DNA of 64,000 nucleotides from Mesocentrotus franciscanus (GCA_037976565.1 CP137668.1:22916251-22980250), one strand, 5' to 3'. Shown: positions 26,783 to 41,481, counted from the first letter of the stretch. Program-made: numbers and translations. The notes: a model not told the origin generated them from the letters alone.

Positions 26783-27324
26783 AGGGAACCAAAACCTTTA
26801 TCCTAAGTTACCTTTATTGTAAAAGTTTAAAAGATTTGAATAAGATTAGTAAAAAATTGAACAAAATCAGGCAAGATATAAGGAAGTTAAAGCTAAAGAA
26901 ATAACTTGTCACCAGAGGGCGATATTTAATTTGATGGCGTCATTTGTGGACAACTCTCCATGCCTTCTGATCATGGAATTTCACAATTCTTTCATTTTCT
27001 TCGTATTCATTTTTGTTCAATATCCGACTTCATAAAATGTGAAGTAGAATATCATTCTGCATTCTATATCTTGTTTTCAGGGGAGTAGATTATCTCAATC
27101 ACAAGAAAGAAGGAAAAACAATGAATTCCATGATCAGAATTAAGGCATGGAGAGTTGTCCTCAAATGACGCCATCAAATTAAATATCGCCCTCTGGTGAC
27201 AGGTTATTTCTTTAGCTTTAACTTCCTTTTACCTTGCCTGATTTTGTTCAATTTTTCACTAATCTTATTCAAATCGTTTAAACTTTACAATAAAGGTAAC
27301 TTAGGATGAAGGTTTTGGTTCCCT
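26783..27324. mobile_element. TTAA-flanked foldback element
   Basis: Arms of about 200 bp begin AGGGAACCAAAACCTT and end AAGGTTTTGGTTCCCT. They also share TCACCAGAGGGCGATATTTA and TGATGGCGTCATTTG. TTAA lies at 26779-26782 and 27325-27328. Confidence 0.85.
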
Positions 27325-27361
27325 TTAAATAGGCCTATTACTGCATGTTCCCCTATAATTA

Positions 27362-30290
27362 TAAAGCCATTCTTCATCATTTCATCTTTATGCTTTATCA
27401 TTAATTCGTGATGGTTCTGAAATAGCACGAACGGATTCTATAAAATGAAATATTGATTTATCATAACTATCTTGATCACCTTTCAAAGCTTTTGGATATA
27501 GAAATTTCACCAATTGTATAATTTTAGAGTCATCAACCCGACCACTAAAGATTACATTTGTTCGTCGTACTTGTTTTATTTATGCAAAGGAAATCACTTA
27601 ATACATGGACAACCTGTTAACCAGGAGCAGTTCTAGAAGAATACTTTTTTTTTGGGTCGGAGGGGCCTTGAATTTTGTGTTTAATATATTTTTGATATAG
27701 ATCTGTGTATACGTCCCTCCCAGTCTCCAAGTGGGATCTTTTCACTTTAGGGAGGGTCGTGGGAAACAAGCTCTCAATAACACTGTATCTATTCAAATGA
27801 TTTCATGAGGTAATTGTTTGATATTCGAAAGAGTCATCGCGATAGAGACTTATTGTCCCAACTCGGGTTTAATGGGTAGTGATATGGCGCGTGTTGCTTT
27901 ATCTGGCATGCACAAGCACAACAATAATAACATATTTTTAAAGTAGTTTTGTGGGGACATATTGCTCGGAAACATGCAATGCATCACATCCCCTTCCCAG
28001 CATCTACGCCCCTAAGTGGATGTATACTAATCGAGAGCAGGTCAATCGTTACTGATTGTGTCTCCAAACACGGATTTTCACGTCATTATAATGGATCATT
28101 CCACTTTACATGCTACATGTATTACTACAGGACAACATGCCCATCGGTCTTGTACGTGCATGGTAAACACTTTATAATATACGTACGTCATTGATGACGT
28201 ATCCACACTATATGTCTCCTAGAATTGAATATTATGCTAAATCTTTTCTTGTTTTATCTTTAGAAGAAAAGACGGGAAAATGTTATGCAAAATGGTAATG
28301 ATCATAGTTTGTTGGAAAGGATATGATATATTTGGTTTTAAGAAAATATAATTATATAGTGAGACTTATCATGATCTAGCACTCAGTGTTATGTTTGTTT
28401 TATTTTGTTTTGTTTTTATGTTGATTATTGCTTGTTTGTTAGGCTTCGCTTTTCTTGATAAAAACATCATTCTAGGCTCAATATGTTGATGTCATTGAAA
28501 ATGTTTAGTATTGTATAATATATCAACTTATATAGATTGTGATACAACGTCTGTATGCGCTTCCAAATAATTTGTTGCCCGGCCTTATCCGTCTAAATAT
28601 TGAACTTAAGATTAAAAATTATTAAAGAGATATAGAGGCACTGAAACTAATACAATGGTACAAACTATATGCAGGAAAATATTAGGCCAATATCCTTTTT
28701 TCAGATTTTAAAGTTTATATTGGTGACTCATTAACGTCTCCTGATCTCTCTATTAGAGCGGATTAATATTTAAAACCAATGTGGCTCAATTTAGACGAGG
28801 CGCTTTTGCTCTTTGTGCAAACACACCCTTACATTCGGTGATTAGAGTAATGGGGTAGCACGAGATAGTAATTAGATGAAGCCATTACGATGCCGGTATA
28901 GATGAATGGATAACGACACCGTAAAAGAAAGATTCATTGAAACAAAGGCACTTCCGTAAATTATCTACGCGCTATATACTGGCCGTTGACGAGCGCAGAC
29001 AGCCGATCATGAAGAATACTGAGAAAAACAGCGGGAAAGCAAAACTAGGGTCTTTGAGAGTAATACGCGGTAAAACATCTATATTACTCCCTATTATAGC
29101 ATCTTCCGGTACAACAAAAATCGAGATTTTAATTGTACACCAAGCAGCAGAGAAATAGATTCCTTCAAAATCATTATAGGAAACATTAAATGTCGGGTGA
29201 AATCCAAATAAGTTGATTCCTGTTGATGTGAAGGGCTGCATACAACTCATATTTTGTTATTCAAACATATAAATATGTTTCATAGAATTTTAAATATTTT
29301 TTAAAATAATTTTCTCAGACCTGTTAAGCTCCACCCTAAAAAATGCTCCAGATCTTATCCCTAAATGACATCATCTGTCAATCATTAGTGAGCTAACAAG
29401 AGACAGTGGTATGTAACTTCCCCGAGCTCAGCACATGCTCACAAAAGAATTGCATGCTTTCAAACAATGCCTCCACATTACCTTTCTTTCCCTGGTGATG
29501 CTACAGCACGTCTGACATATCAACTCCTATGTTGGTATGGTATGGTCTATTGTAAACAGGTGGTCAGCTCTGGCGAAGCTACATACCACTGTCCAACCAA
29601 CTTGTTATTACAAACGAAAAGTCATTTTCTATCAACGAATAAGCGTTTTCTATACCAACTTTTTTTTTACTGAATTACAAATGAAAAAGCATTTCTGTCA
29701 ACGAATAAGCGTTTCCTGTACCAACCTTTTTATTACAAACAAAAAAGCATACACCTATCAATTTGTCTCATTCTTATACCTTATTGAAATAAAGTAATAA
29801 CTTTGCAGTTTTCTGGAAATTGCCTTCGATATGGGAGTCCTGGAAAGACAGGTCTCTAATTACAATTTCTTTTTGCACGTAATATGATATATTGTCTTTG
29901 AATTTCAAGCACGTAACAAATCAGAATTGTATATTCGATCACAATCTGAAAGCCACCTCTCAAAGTTGTCAACTTCCATAAAAATGACCAATGATAATGA
30001 CGGTTCGCGTTTAATCTTTCATTACATAAAACGTGTTAAGATTAAGAATTTGATGATGGCCAGTGGTGGGTTCATGATTATTTTACAGAGAGGCACTTTA
30101 TGAGTTTTGTGTCCAAAATATCTGAGAAGCAATATTTAGCAAAGTTTAGCAAAGTTTAGCAATGCATCTGGAGGTTCGATAATACATAAATCACTATTTC
30201 ATTTTATAGAATCCATTTCTGCTATTTCAGAACCATCACAAATTAATGATAAAGCATAAAGCTGATATGATGAAGATGAAGCACAGGAAC
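27362..30290. repeat. Pair of inverted repeats of about 100 bp, 2.7 kb apart
   Basis: 27362-27460 contains TTATGCTTTATCATTAATTC, GTGATGGTTCTGAAATAGCA and TCTATAAAATGAAATA. The complement of each appears at about 30190-30285 with about 85-90% match. The enclosed stretch has no transposase that I can recognise and includes the truncated TTAA element at 29.2 kb. Confidence 0.65.
29190..29596. mobile_element. Truncated copy of the 40.7-kb TTAA element
   Basis: It starts at TTAA (29186-29189) with ATGTCGGGTGAAATC and keeps the left arm and the centre (GTCTATTGTAAACAGGTGG, GCATGCTTTCAAAC), with the centre in the opposite orientation to the other copy. The right arm is lost. Confidence 0.75.
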
Positions 30291-31828
30291 ATACCACTTA
30301 GCTGTTCATCTTAATACAACCATCATGTCTCTCGTACTCGTTACCTCAAATAACATGAAGAAGTCACGGTCCCTGGAAAGAAAAATAAAATGCTTGTTTG
30401 TTTTCTTGCTCTCTTGCTTGTTATTTATTAATTTGATTGTATTTTGTAAATTCTTATCTAATAACATACAATGAATAATAAATACACTCGAGATAGGATA
30501 GCCCATTTCACCATTCACTAAATATAATAATTTTCTCAACATCAGATGCTTGTGTTACGACCGTCCGTTGTAAATTTCGTTAAGTTATAAATCAAAAAGT
30601 TGACAGTGAAAACGTATTATATATGTAATGAGGCAAGATTGAGTTGGACTGACAGGAATGGCCTATGATTCGAATACATTGCAAACGCAGTCTATTATTT
30701 CTGTGCTTTCTTTCCATGACACAGTCTTGTTTTGCTACTTGCAATTCGTGTTTCAATGCACACCTGAGATAAGATATATTTATCTTCTGATGTTTAAACA
30801 TGCGATCAAATCTGAGAGATTTTACTTTGTATTAATCATCCACTCCTATCTCTATTTTACGAATCGTGCGTAAAGTTTTTACAGATTTTTTTTCTTCTCT
30901 ATCTCGTTATACGAAAAAAGAAGATAATTTTCTAGCACTCATTGTAATGACGGAAGCTATAAGTTACTGCAGAGTTAATAGCACTGCCACAACTATAATC
31001 TGATGAGCGAAAAGAATGCATTGTTTCATAGTCTCGAATTATAAACCATGTAGGCTATAATTATACGGAAGTGGCTTCGGGAGCGTTGAACTTAATGATT
31101 AAATTATTCAGTGGCGAATCTTGGAATTTAAAATTGGAGGGGGCGGGGGCTGTTTTACACCAGTGTAATTATTAATGACATTTTGAAAACATTTTAGAAT
31201 TCATGAGCAGATTGATGTAGGTCTACAAAGGAAATCACATTGATTTGCCCCAACCATCACCACCATCACCTCCCAAAGACAACAAAGAAAAGAAAGAAGA
31301 AACAAAAAAAAACCCGAAGACGACGACGTTTTCATCAACTTGACACCATGAGCAAAAACACGTTTTTTGGGGGTTTTTTTTTGGGAGGGGGACAAGAGGG
31401 GATGGGGAGGGTGCTAATAGGGACTTTTAGATTTTACACGACGAGAACGTGGACTGCCACGGTGACATCCTTTTAAGGTAATGTGACATCCTTTTAAGGC
31501 ACTGCCGGGCACGGGCCAGTGCCTTGAAAGAATGGCACACGTTGCAGTCCACTACGTCGACGTGCAAATCTAAAAGTCCCTGATGTGTCCCTTGGAACCG
31601 CAACGTCTATTCCAAAATCTCTGGCTATTCAATGTCCTTCACATTACTACTCACGGATAAAACAACTCGTTATGGTACTGTAAGAGTTAATACTGGACTC
31701 CTTACATACTTTAATTTGTTGCAATTACAATATGTTTCTTTCAGTAGTCTCTTCTCCCTATATATACATATTCATTTCACACATTTGCTTATTCATTTCA
31801 TATTCATTTACATTAATTACTCAACCGA

Positions 31829-32037
31829 ATAGACCGGTTTACTAACATATTCAAATTGTATGCATACTTTTTAAACAATAAAGGTTGTTCTTGATATGCT
31901 GAAGGTTGCGCGACATATAAAATAACGTATGCAGACTGGATTAACAGGTTAATGGAATAACTCGTCACTAGAATAACTCGTCACTAGGTTCCCAGGAAAG
32001 AAACATCCATAAATTTGAATATGTAAATAAACCGGTC
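31829..32037. mobile_element. MITE with AGACCGGTTTACTAACATAT ends
   Basis: The left end is mirrored by TATGTAAATAAACCGGTC. CAGTCTGCATACGTTATTT-like sequence and AGTGACGAGTTATTC inside (on the other strand) link it to 38346-38567. Confidence 0.65.
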
Positions 32038-32079
32038 ATTCATCTCCTCACTGCATACCAACGTCTTCCATGTCACCTG

Positions 32080-32313
32080 TGGGGTGTTTCGCAAAGACTA
32101 TAAGATTAACTATGGCAGGCCGTTCATGCAACTGTTTGCTCTTACCATTTACTGGCATTGGTCTCAGAAGGGACGTATAAATCGTGGTCACAAATCTACA
32201 GAATATTGATAGTTCATTATTGAAGGAAAAAATATTATGTAAAGATCATAATTGAGAAACCAATAGTGAGAGCAACCAGTGGCATGACCTTAGTCTTTGT
32301 GAAACACTTCCCT
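32080..32313. mobile_element. Second copy of the GTGTTTCAC-end MITE
   Basis: It shares TTACTGGCATTGGTCTC, GTGGTCACAAATCTACAGAA and TAGTTCATTATTGAAGG with 16070-16352. Its right arm is shortened. Confidence 0.75.
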
Positions 32314-35300
32314 GGTCTGTTCCATTTGTTCGGTTCTTATTTATCACTCATGGGTCTCATGTGATGCATTTGGAATTTCCACTTCTTAGTTTGATTGGTT
32401 CCAGGGGTATAGCGTGTGGCAGGTTGCACCCCCTCCCTTCCAAGTTATTAACTTTTTCAAGTCACCCTCAATAAAGATAACATTTCAGAGAATATAGAGT
32501 GGTAATAAAATGAATAACATGCTAAATGTTAGTCCTGACTCTTGCCTGCAGTGTAGGCCTACCAGACTGATATCATCTATTTTTAAACGAAATTTAGACA
32601 TTACCACAACAAAATCCAATGGTGAGGGATATCAACTTGTGAAAGTATTATGTTACCAGTGGGCAAATGCATTAATAAGCAACCAGGAAAGGTTCATGTA
32701 GACAGAAAATTCTTTATTTCCTGGTGATAGAAACATACATTTTATGAATATTGATGTCTCCAAACAACATTCATCGTGAAAAACCCATTCCAATATTCTG
32801 TGTAAGGAGATCTCAAAAAACATAGTTCTCATTAGTAAATGAAAAACATATTGCTTTTGGTTCTTCATTTGACTCTCTTCCTTCTTTAATTAAACCAACT
32901 GAATCCTCTCTGTGGGAAACTCAATTCAATGAAACAGAATATCACTGATGCAAAATTTGGTTCTCAAAATGACAGAAAATTTCCACTCCTGATCTCATAC
33001 AAACTGTCTGTTTCTTAAAAACATAATATAAAACTTACGTTCCAACTACCAAACAACAAACTTCCATTATCTCCTTCTTCACCCAGATATACTTATCATA
33101 CCAGATACGCTCTAAAATATAAGCATAATATTCCCTAAGGCCCTGACCAGAGCACTATTTTTTTTCTCAAAAACTATAACCAGTCTTAGAAGGTGCATTA
33201 TTATTGGAAGGGTGTTATAAACAAAACTTCAAACTTAATAACATTCTAACCTTCAAAAACACCTTAACTAACTTATGCCTGTTACATTTGAATACAATAC
33301 ATAGGCCTACATCAGCTTTTCAATGAAACAAAAATAAGTTGTGACATAATAATCTTTCTCCAAAATATCGAACTGGAGTATTCTGTTGTATTGCTTGTTT
33401 ATGTACATACAAAGAGCTTATTTTCAAGAGGCACTAGATTCATGTGTGTAACTTAAGAAAGAACTCTTTGTTTACCCGATTTTGTTCAGGTGTCTATGGA
33501 AAATTGTTATTAAAAGGTGCATGTGTTCATAATTTCTCTCGTAATTTAGGTTAATAATTTTGTTCAAGGTAAATAGAGGAAAATGTATATCATTATCTCC
33601 ATTTGCTATCAAAAGATTTTGCTCCTTTCGGAAAATAGCTCTTCAAATGTTTTACATGTAGAGATATAAATAAACAAAGAAATGGATGAAATCAATAAAA
33701 CAAAATAGATACTGAGTATGAATCAGGGAACAAACTGAAAGTTTCGTCTCCTACATGCTGCCATTTGGACAAAATCGTCTTTCTCTTCAATGATACAATA
33801 TTTTATTACTTAACTTGCATTATGAAAAAAACGCATCATCAACCCGTACCCCACATAGTCATAGCTTTAAAAATCACTTCAGATTGAACTGGCCAAAAGT
33901 CATGTGATATTCTTGCTCAGATGCTTTCCTTTACCTTTAAGAGTTCTTTATATTGAGGAATTGGTTGATAATTTTTCTTGGCAATAATGCCCAAATTAAA
34001 AGAGTTAAACAAATACACGACTGTAACTCCTAGCGCGTTTTGAAAAATGTTTTAGTAAATATCAGGAAATAAAATGAGTGAAAAAAAAATAAAGATACAA
34101 TGACGTGAATTTTAAAAGGGTGAACGGAAACAACATAACAACTAGTGAACTATCTTATAACTCTCCCACTCTCTACTTCTTTTTTGCACTTTCGCGCTTC
34201 GCGCTTAACATTTAGCTCGTTGCTTTTTAACGCTGCGGCTTTGCATTTGGCGCACTGCATTTCTATGATGCTGTTGATTGAATAAATTGAATAAATTCAT
34301 CAATTCCTGATGAAGCCGTATGAACGAGAATTAAATTTATTCTTGTCTCATATACGGTTGTCTCATTTACTTCGTTTTCTATTTATATATGTATGTATTA
34401 TGAAAATGAGATAGCAAAATGTGTATATTGATGGTCATCTTGCGAGTAATAACCATTAACTACTCCCATCGGGCTCTCATCTTTAATTTTTCCTTCATTT
34501 TTTTTTGTTTTTGATAGTGAATTATTGGGGGGATGATTGTACAGGCCACCCCCCCCCACCTGAAATATTGAGGGGGATATATCCCCCCATCACCCCGTGA
34601 TCGACACCCCTGATTGGTTCTCTTATCATTCTAATTCATTTTCCTTTTGAATATTCAACCTTACTCTTAAATCCAATTTGCTAATGTTTTTTCTTTCAAT
34701 TTGTTTTCCACTTTGTTTCCACTGACTTTTTATATTGGTTTATGATGTATTTCATTTTAATATATTTGAAATGTACAGAATGATGATGAATGGCGGCCTA
34801 GAATAGGCCTGCACTAGTACTTCATCTGAGTTGGTTCCATTTATTTAGTGCTCTGTCTATTTTAGTTGGAGACTTAGGAGATTCGGTGGATTGATTTGAG
34901 ACTGGTAGTGATTTTCGGGTGATTGGTTTGTACATTTATTTTTGTTATAGGTTAATTCTTATTACTTTACAGTACAAAGGACTATATCTCTCTCTCTCGC
35001 ACTCAGAAGCATTGCATGATTGAATCGTTGTCTGTACATGCGCCTCATACGAACCTGTAAGCCTACGCGATCTGGGGCCATTAACCGAGGTGTATTCATT
35101 ACGTCGATCGTACCATGCTCCTTTTCCTCGCCTTTTTTGTTGTTTTTACTAACGTGCTTTCATTTTCGTAGCGTGAGTTCATCACTCAAAGTGATATGCC
35201 TGAGTGAACGGAGAGTATCAATCGTTGATTGTTTGGGGGTAACTTGACCATAATAGATTTATCTTAGTTATAAGTCGAGAATATTCTGCGCCGGGAACGT

Positions 35301-37538
35301 CGCCATATGAAGTTCTCCCGGAAGTTCAATTCAAGTGTTCTCTTCCATTTTTCTTGCCTCTTGGAATGGAAGTGTGCTGATGGAGGGTATGATCCATTTT
35401 CTTGAAATGATACTCGTTTATTTTCGTTCTTTGATTTGAAGGGTAAAGCGTCATTTGAAAGGTCGCCACACCTGTTATAAACTAAAGATACCGGCTGCGG
35501 ATTTTGGAGTTGGATTTCAGACTGCGCAAACTATAGCGTTGAGTCTGAACGTGTATACGGAATCTCGTTAATGTTCGTGTCTCAATGTGTTCAGTAGGCT
35601 CATGTGGCACTTTTCGATACTCTGAAGAACGTATTCATGGTAAGATTTTCTTGATATTACATTGAATTACCAATATCGTTGATGAATGATATTCAAATAG
35701 CGTGCGCATGTGAATGTTTAGTGCATGCGTTTGGAAGGGGTGGGATGCGTTGATAATAATAGTTTTCTTATAATTAAGGTTGACTGCATGCTTGCTGTAC
35801 TTCTTCACTGGTAAGCCTTTAACTGTAATAGTAATTGTACAATGTCTCCATTCTCGAAAATATGACAGTGACAAAAAAAATCCTGAAAATAAAGCTACAA
35901 CAAAATCAGTTGTTTACATCAGTATTTTGGTGTGTGGTGTTGGCATGTATCACTACTACTCGACTGCCTACCCACCATTATCGCAATCCCTATTCAAACT
36001 AGAGAGAGAGAGAGAGAGAGAAGGAAGGAAGAAAGAATGCCTCGTCGGCACGTACGTCTAGAGAAGGAAAGCCGGATTCGCGTTTATTATGAATGGTACA
36101 CTATATTTGTATCAAGTGGGTCAATAATGACAAACGTATTGAAATATTTTGCATTGTCAAATAAAATTCATTCAATTCTTTGAAGTTCGCCCTTGTAAAG
36201 TGGTCAAAGTTCACCAAATCCATCAAGCTAAAAAAAAATGGTTTGAAAAGAAAGAGGGGGAAGCGAGGGATATTGATGCATGCATGTTAACTGATATAAA
36301 TGATAGACCTGTTCATTAAAACACTAATAAGCTGCACTCTACTCAAATTGGGGCCTTCAAACTTGCCAAATGCATAAAATTAGATAATGCAATAAGACAA
36401 TACATCAACATAACCTTGTGGAGAATTTATGAAATTATTATCCGGTGTCTACAGTCCGGCCGTCAGGGTTTGATGATGGTATTGTAAAGATACTAATAAT
36501 CACAAAAGTCCCAGTGGTATTATCTTGACGGATATGTACTACTCCATGCAGAACCACAGGCTCTGATACCCACTTCCCAATTACTGAATAACTGATGATG
36601 CTATCATCATCGGAGCTTTTATCTGCTTCAGAATAAATCACTTTGATTCATGGAATGGGCAGGCTATTAGAGTAATTACACGGTGTCGACGCTTTCATTT
36701 ATAGGCTATATCGCACGTGTGTTGTGTATAGTATGAGCTCTGACTCACAGCGCAAAATACGTGATTTCTAATTATTCATGAAATCCACACATCGCTTGGA
36801 AGAATATGGCGTTCTATTTGGGTTCTAACATAATGGTTAAGGAGTTAATCAAATGCATCTAATTACAATGATCAGGTGACGAAGGTAGTTTAGTGCGGAA
36901 ATGACATGTCACACCTCCATAAATACATTTCTCATTATTATGCGGATTATTTCATATATAGGCCTATATTATCTTCTAAAACCATAGTGAATATAGAATG
37001 AAATGCTAGTAGTTATCAGATTTCCTATTAATGAGTTGTTTCCATTGAGATATCGGTCATTATTGCTTTATAAAAGTAGAAAATAAGAAATGAACTTGCT
37101 TTTATCCCCTTCAAATTAATGTCTATTCTTTCTAACGTGGTGTATGGATGAATACACTGTTGATATTTGTTGTATCAGTTATCAAGCTACCAATAAAAAA
37201 TTGTGTATTAATTTTGTGCTTTATCGCATTGTATACCCTCTATTTACATGATAGCTGTACACCACGTACAGTCGTACACTAAATCATCACCCATTTATAA
37301 AGAAGTATCTTATTTCAGAAAAAGCGGTCCACTGCACACGTAAATAGCTCCTAGCCATGTACGACATTCAAATATGCCATATTATTGTTGTTGAATAATG
37401 GAGATTAACAAAATAAAGGGCCAGCAGACGGCCCATGTACCAATACACTGTATTTGTAAAACGTCGATACTAATACCGTAAGCATGGTCACATTCTTTGG
37501 TGAGGTAGATTTCCTGCACCCTTTTCTTCATCTGTCCA

Positions 37539-37579
<41 letters not shown>

Positions 37580-37741
37580 GTAGGCCTCTGTGACGTATAA
37601 CCTACATGGACATCCTGTTGAAAAAAATATATTCACCATTGTATCAGTAAAAAGGTAAAGTGATCTCTTTCATATCCAACTTTTTCCAGAATCTTATTAA
37701 TATATTTTGTTCTTCTGAAGTTCTGATAGTTTAGTAGTTGC
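32314..37741. other. Gene-free stretch
   Basis: AT-rich with a GA run at 36.0 kb and a TC run at 37.5 kb. No coding family recognised on either strand. Confidence 0.5.
37541..37577. repeat. (TC)n microsatellite
   Basis: A dinucleotide run of about 18 units. Similar short runs are at 15307-15325, 20771-20794, 36001-36021 (GA), 38311-38342 (GA) and 41447-41478 (GA). Confidence 0.9.
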
Positions 37742-38060
37742 AATGGGTGGTATTCCGATAGCGCGAACTAAGTTAAGCCTGGCTTAACTAGTTCACACTT
37801 TTATGGAGTCCCTGTTGCCAACTCATTTACCCTATACAGATTATTTTAATCCTGCAATGAAAAGTGTAAAAATATTAATTTTGCAATGAAAAAGGCAATA
37901 AGAGTATGAACCGATTTTCAATAAAGTCTTTGGTAGATTTATCTTTGTCATGAATATTGAAGGAGGAAGATGAAACCTAGCATTCCATAGAAGTGTGAAC
38001 TAAAATTCTTGTTTAGTCTGGACTTAGTCCCGGCTTAACTTATGAGAATACCACCCATTA
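37742..38060. mobile_element. MITE with TGGGTGGTATTC ends
   Basis: ATGGGTGGTATTCCGATA at the left is mirrored by TATGAGAATACCACCCAT at the right, and AAGTTAAGCC and AGTTCACACTT are mirrored inside. No TSD is clear. Confidence 0.7.
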
Positions 38061-38306
38061 CTTATAAACATAACGATCTTTACTCAGTAAAACGGTTGTC
38101 AGTTTTACATTGCATACATTCAAAGACGGTTAATGAACATCTTAGTAGGAAACGTTGTGAATCGGCCGTTATATTTGCACGTGACGAGAATACCCACAAA
38201 ATACGTCAGTTTGTGCAGGGAGGTGGGAGTTACCCCTCCCTGGTTTGTGGAATATTAGTGATGGCTGTATGCAAAAACATACACAGAAAGAGGGAGGGAG
38301 AGAGAT

Positions 38307-38345
<39 letters not shown>

Positions 38346-38567
38346 AATAAACCGGTTTTCCGGTTTTCTAACATATTCATGTTTCTTTCCTGAGGACATA
38401 GTGACGAGTTATTCTATAAACCTCTACAGTACTAGGAATCCAGTCTGCATACATTACTCGTTGCTAAGTCGGGCTAGCCTCGGGCAACCCTTTAGGTTGT
38501 CAAAAAAACGTTTCTTTAAAAAATATAAGCATAACATTTGAAGAAGTTAGTAAACTGGTCTATCGGA
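38346..38567. mobile_element. Reverse-oriented relative of the 31.8-kb MITE
   Basis: It shares CATGTTTCTTTCCTGAGGA, TAGTGACGAGTTATTCT and CCAGTCTGCATACATTA with the complement of 31829-32037, and ends TAGTAAACTGGTCTATCGG. Confidence 0.65.
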
Positions 38568-40703
38568 TTGAGAAATATTAGTTCAAATTAAGTCTAAATT
38601 GTTTATCATGCAGTAGATGGTAGTTTCAATAGACCGTTTTACTCACATATACATGTATTCAAATTCATGGGTGTTTTTTTCATCTACATCATTCAGTTTC
38701 GTATGATCCAGTAAGAATTTCATTTTTATTTTACCCTACGGAGAACTCAAAACTTACTTGCCCGTAATCAAATCGGAAAATCAGAAAAACAAACAAAAAC
38801 AACAGTTTTGAAGAAATAAGATGACATAATGTCCGCTGCACACGAGGCGTTATTCTGACTGTGTTGTTACCTGCGCTAATCGAGCTTGTGAATCGGAACT
38901 AAATATTTTTTTCCCATTCACTTTGTGTACGATATTACGCTTACAGGGTGTGTCAAAGACCGTGCCACTCGCTAACGCATGCCAACGTCAATAAATGATA
39001 CCATGCATCAGCGACTGGAACGGATTATGGCGTGCCATGTGAAAGTGACATCGTATAAAACGTGAATCTCAAATGAACATTGGTAACATTGCGTTGAATT
39101 GCTGGCGCATGCGCTGATTTCCGTTATAAACTCGATTGGCGTAGGATTTTTAAAATGTGTGTGTGTTTGTGTGTGTAGGTCAGGTGCCGGTGCCGGTGCA
39201 CGAACGCGCGCGTTTGTGTGTTTATGTGTGTGAGTGGGCATGGCGGGGGCCGGGGGCCGGGGTGGGACAAGCTGAGGGCAAGGACATGTATAGATCTGGG
39301 GAACACGCTTCTCAATACTGGGAAGAGGTCCGTCTTTAATATTCCCTTCCCTTGCGCCGCCACTGAAAGTAGAGACGTGTAGTTGTCATAATATTACCCA
39401 AATGATGTAAAATGATCACTGCAGGACTTCATTAACATAATCATCCGTACACAGTTTCCAGTACATTGAGAACTTGGTATACTAAAACTTGCCCTCCAAC
39501 CCGCATATAGATGCCTATAACATAACTGTTGGGAAATCGACCTCTTTATTTTTTGTTATATTATTCAATTGACGTGATTAATGGTTTACCCGCACAAAAT
39601 ACAACATCATGAATCATTTTATTACACTGAGAAGCCATTGTAGGTCAATGAAGACATTCGAAAAAAAGATGATTTATATAGCTTTTCCTAATGCTCGATT
39701 TTTTATTTGCAGTTCTGTGCACAGTCGTATTTTAAATGTAAGCCTTAAAGGTAATACAAATTTTTGGTATGGGGCCATGAATTTGGTTCAAATGAACATA
39801 TTGGAAGCATATATGCGATTTTACAATATTCAATGATCGTTGTCGCGGTTGAAATCGAGTCTAAAGTGATGAAATTGTAAATAATAAACTATTTATGTTG
39901 TATAGCTCCCTTTCAAAGACTGATATTACTTTAGCATTAAAAAAATGTTTCTTGACTACAATTGACCAATTTGCTATTCCCGTTCGGAAATTATATATCA
40001 AAACTACAAATTCTGAGATTTTCATGGTCACAGCTACCATAGGATTGCGCTATTTGAAATATTTGAAATTTACCGGGAGCACCGGTAAATTTTGATTATT
40101 CAATTTTCTCGAAAGCTGAAGTGTTTTAGGGGCTAAATTTTCTAGTGCTTATACTACATCCACAGGGGCATCCAAAAAATCAAATTTTAAAGAATTACTA
40201 TCCATCCAATTTTCAAAATTTCCCAAAAGTCTGCATTATCTTTAATAAACATGATAAATATACTTTTATTTTATATTTAGCAATTGAATTGGTTATTTTA
40301 AGATTGAAAATATCACGTTAAGCGGAATGAAAATAATTTTAAAAGGGCGAATTCATCATCCATGCAGGACTTATAAATCCCACATCTAAAATCTTCCCTT
40401 TTCTTAAAGAAGCCATATCATAAATTGTCTGTGTCCTGCTGTTCTCATACGAGAGAAAGATCTCTCCCACTCTCATCATCTATCAATCGATATCGATTGA
40501 TACTCTCTTTTAGGATTTCCAAACACACTCGTTGTTTTGAAGGATTTTCATCGGAATTATTGTGCCCTTTATTGAGCGACATTACCCTGCGTTTTATATG
40601 GCTTACAATAGCAAGACCAGTCTTAATAATTATTCGAGAGAAACGATTGTTAAGATGCACGTGTATGAACAAACCGTATTCTTTGTTTCATTTACGCACT
40701 TAA

Positions 40704-41329
40704 AGGTCGGGCGACATCGAAATATAATTTGATTCCTGTTGATGTATAGGGCTGCATACAACAGTTACTCATATTTTGTTATTCAAACATCTAAATATAT
40801 TTCATAGATTTTTAAATATTTTTAAAAATAATTTTCTCAGACCTGCTAAGCTCCACCCTAAAAAAGGCTCCAGATCTCATTCATCTTGTGACATCATCTG
40901 TCAATCATTAGTGAGCTAACAAGAGACAGGTACGTAGCTTCACCAGAGCTGACCACCTGTTTACAATAGACCATACACTACCAAAATAGGTGTTGCTATG
41001 TCAGACGTGCTGTATCATCACTAGGAAAAGAAAGGTAATGTGGAGGTACTGTATGAAAGCATGCAATTCTTTTGTGATCATGTGCTGAGCTGGGGGAAGT
41101 TACATACCACTGTCTCTTGTTAGCTCACTAATGATTGACAGATGATGTAATTTAGGGAATGAGATCTGGAGCATTTTTTTAGAGTGGAGCTTAGCATGTC
41201 TGAGAAAATTGTTTTAAAAATATTGAAAAATCTATGAAATATATGTAGATGTTTGAATAACAAAATATGAGTTGTATGCATCCCTGCACATCAACAGGAA
41301 TCAATTTATATTTGGATTTCACCCGACCT
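40704..41329. mobile_element. TTAA-flanked foldback element
   Basis: Arms of about 220 bp start AGGTCGGGCGA and end TCACCCGACCT. They share CTCACTAATGATTGACAGAT and GATTCCTGTTGATGT. TTAA lies at 40700-40703 and 41330-41333. Confidence 0.87.
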
Positions 41330-41333
41330 TTAA

Positions 41334-41440
41334 CGACAAACAAAATAGTGGACCGAAAAATATTGATTGTGTGCGTTAGTGGTTACAACATTAGGAATAC
41401 TACAAGAAACTAAAAAATGTCACAAAATTCAAATGCCATG

Positions 41441-41481
<41 letters not shown>

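Noticed and set aside
28972..29250. Minus-strand frame of 92 codons with a receptor-like stretch (IDVLPRITL)
   Set aside because: It resembles the start of ligand-binding receptor domains only loosely, has no flanking exons I can support, and overlaps the edge of a TTAA element.
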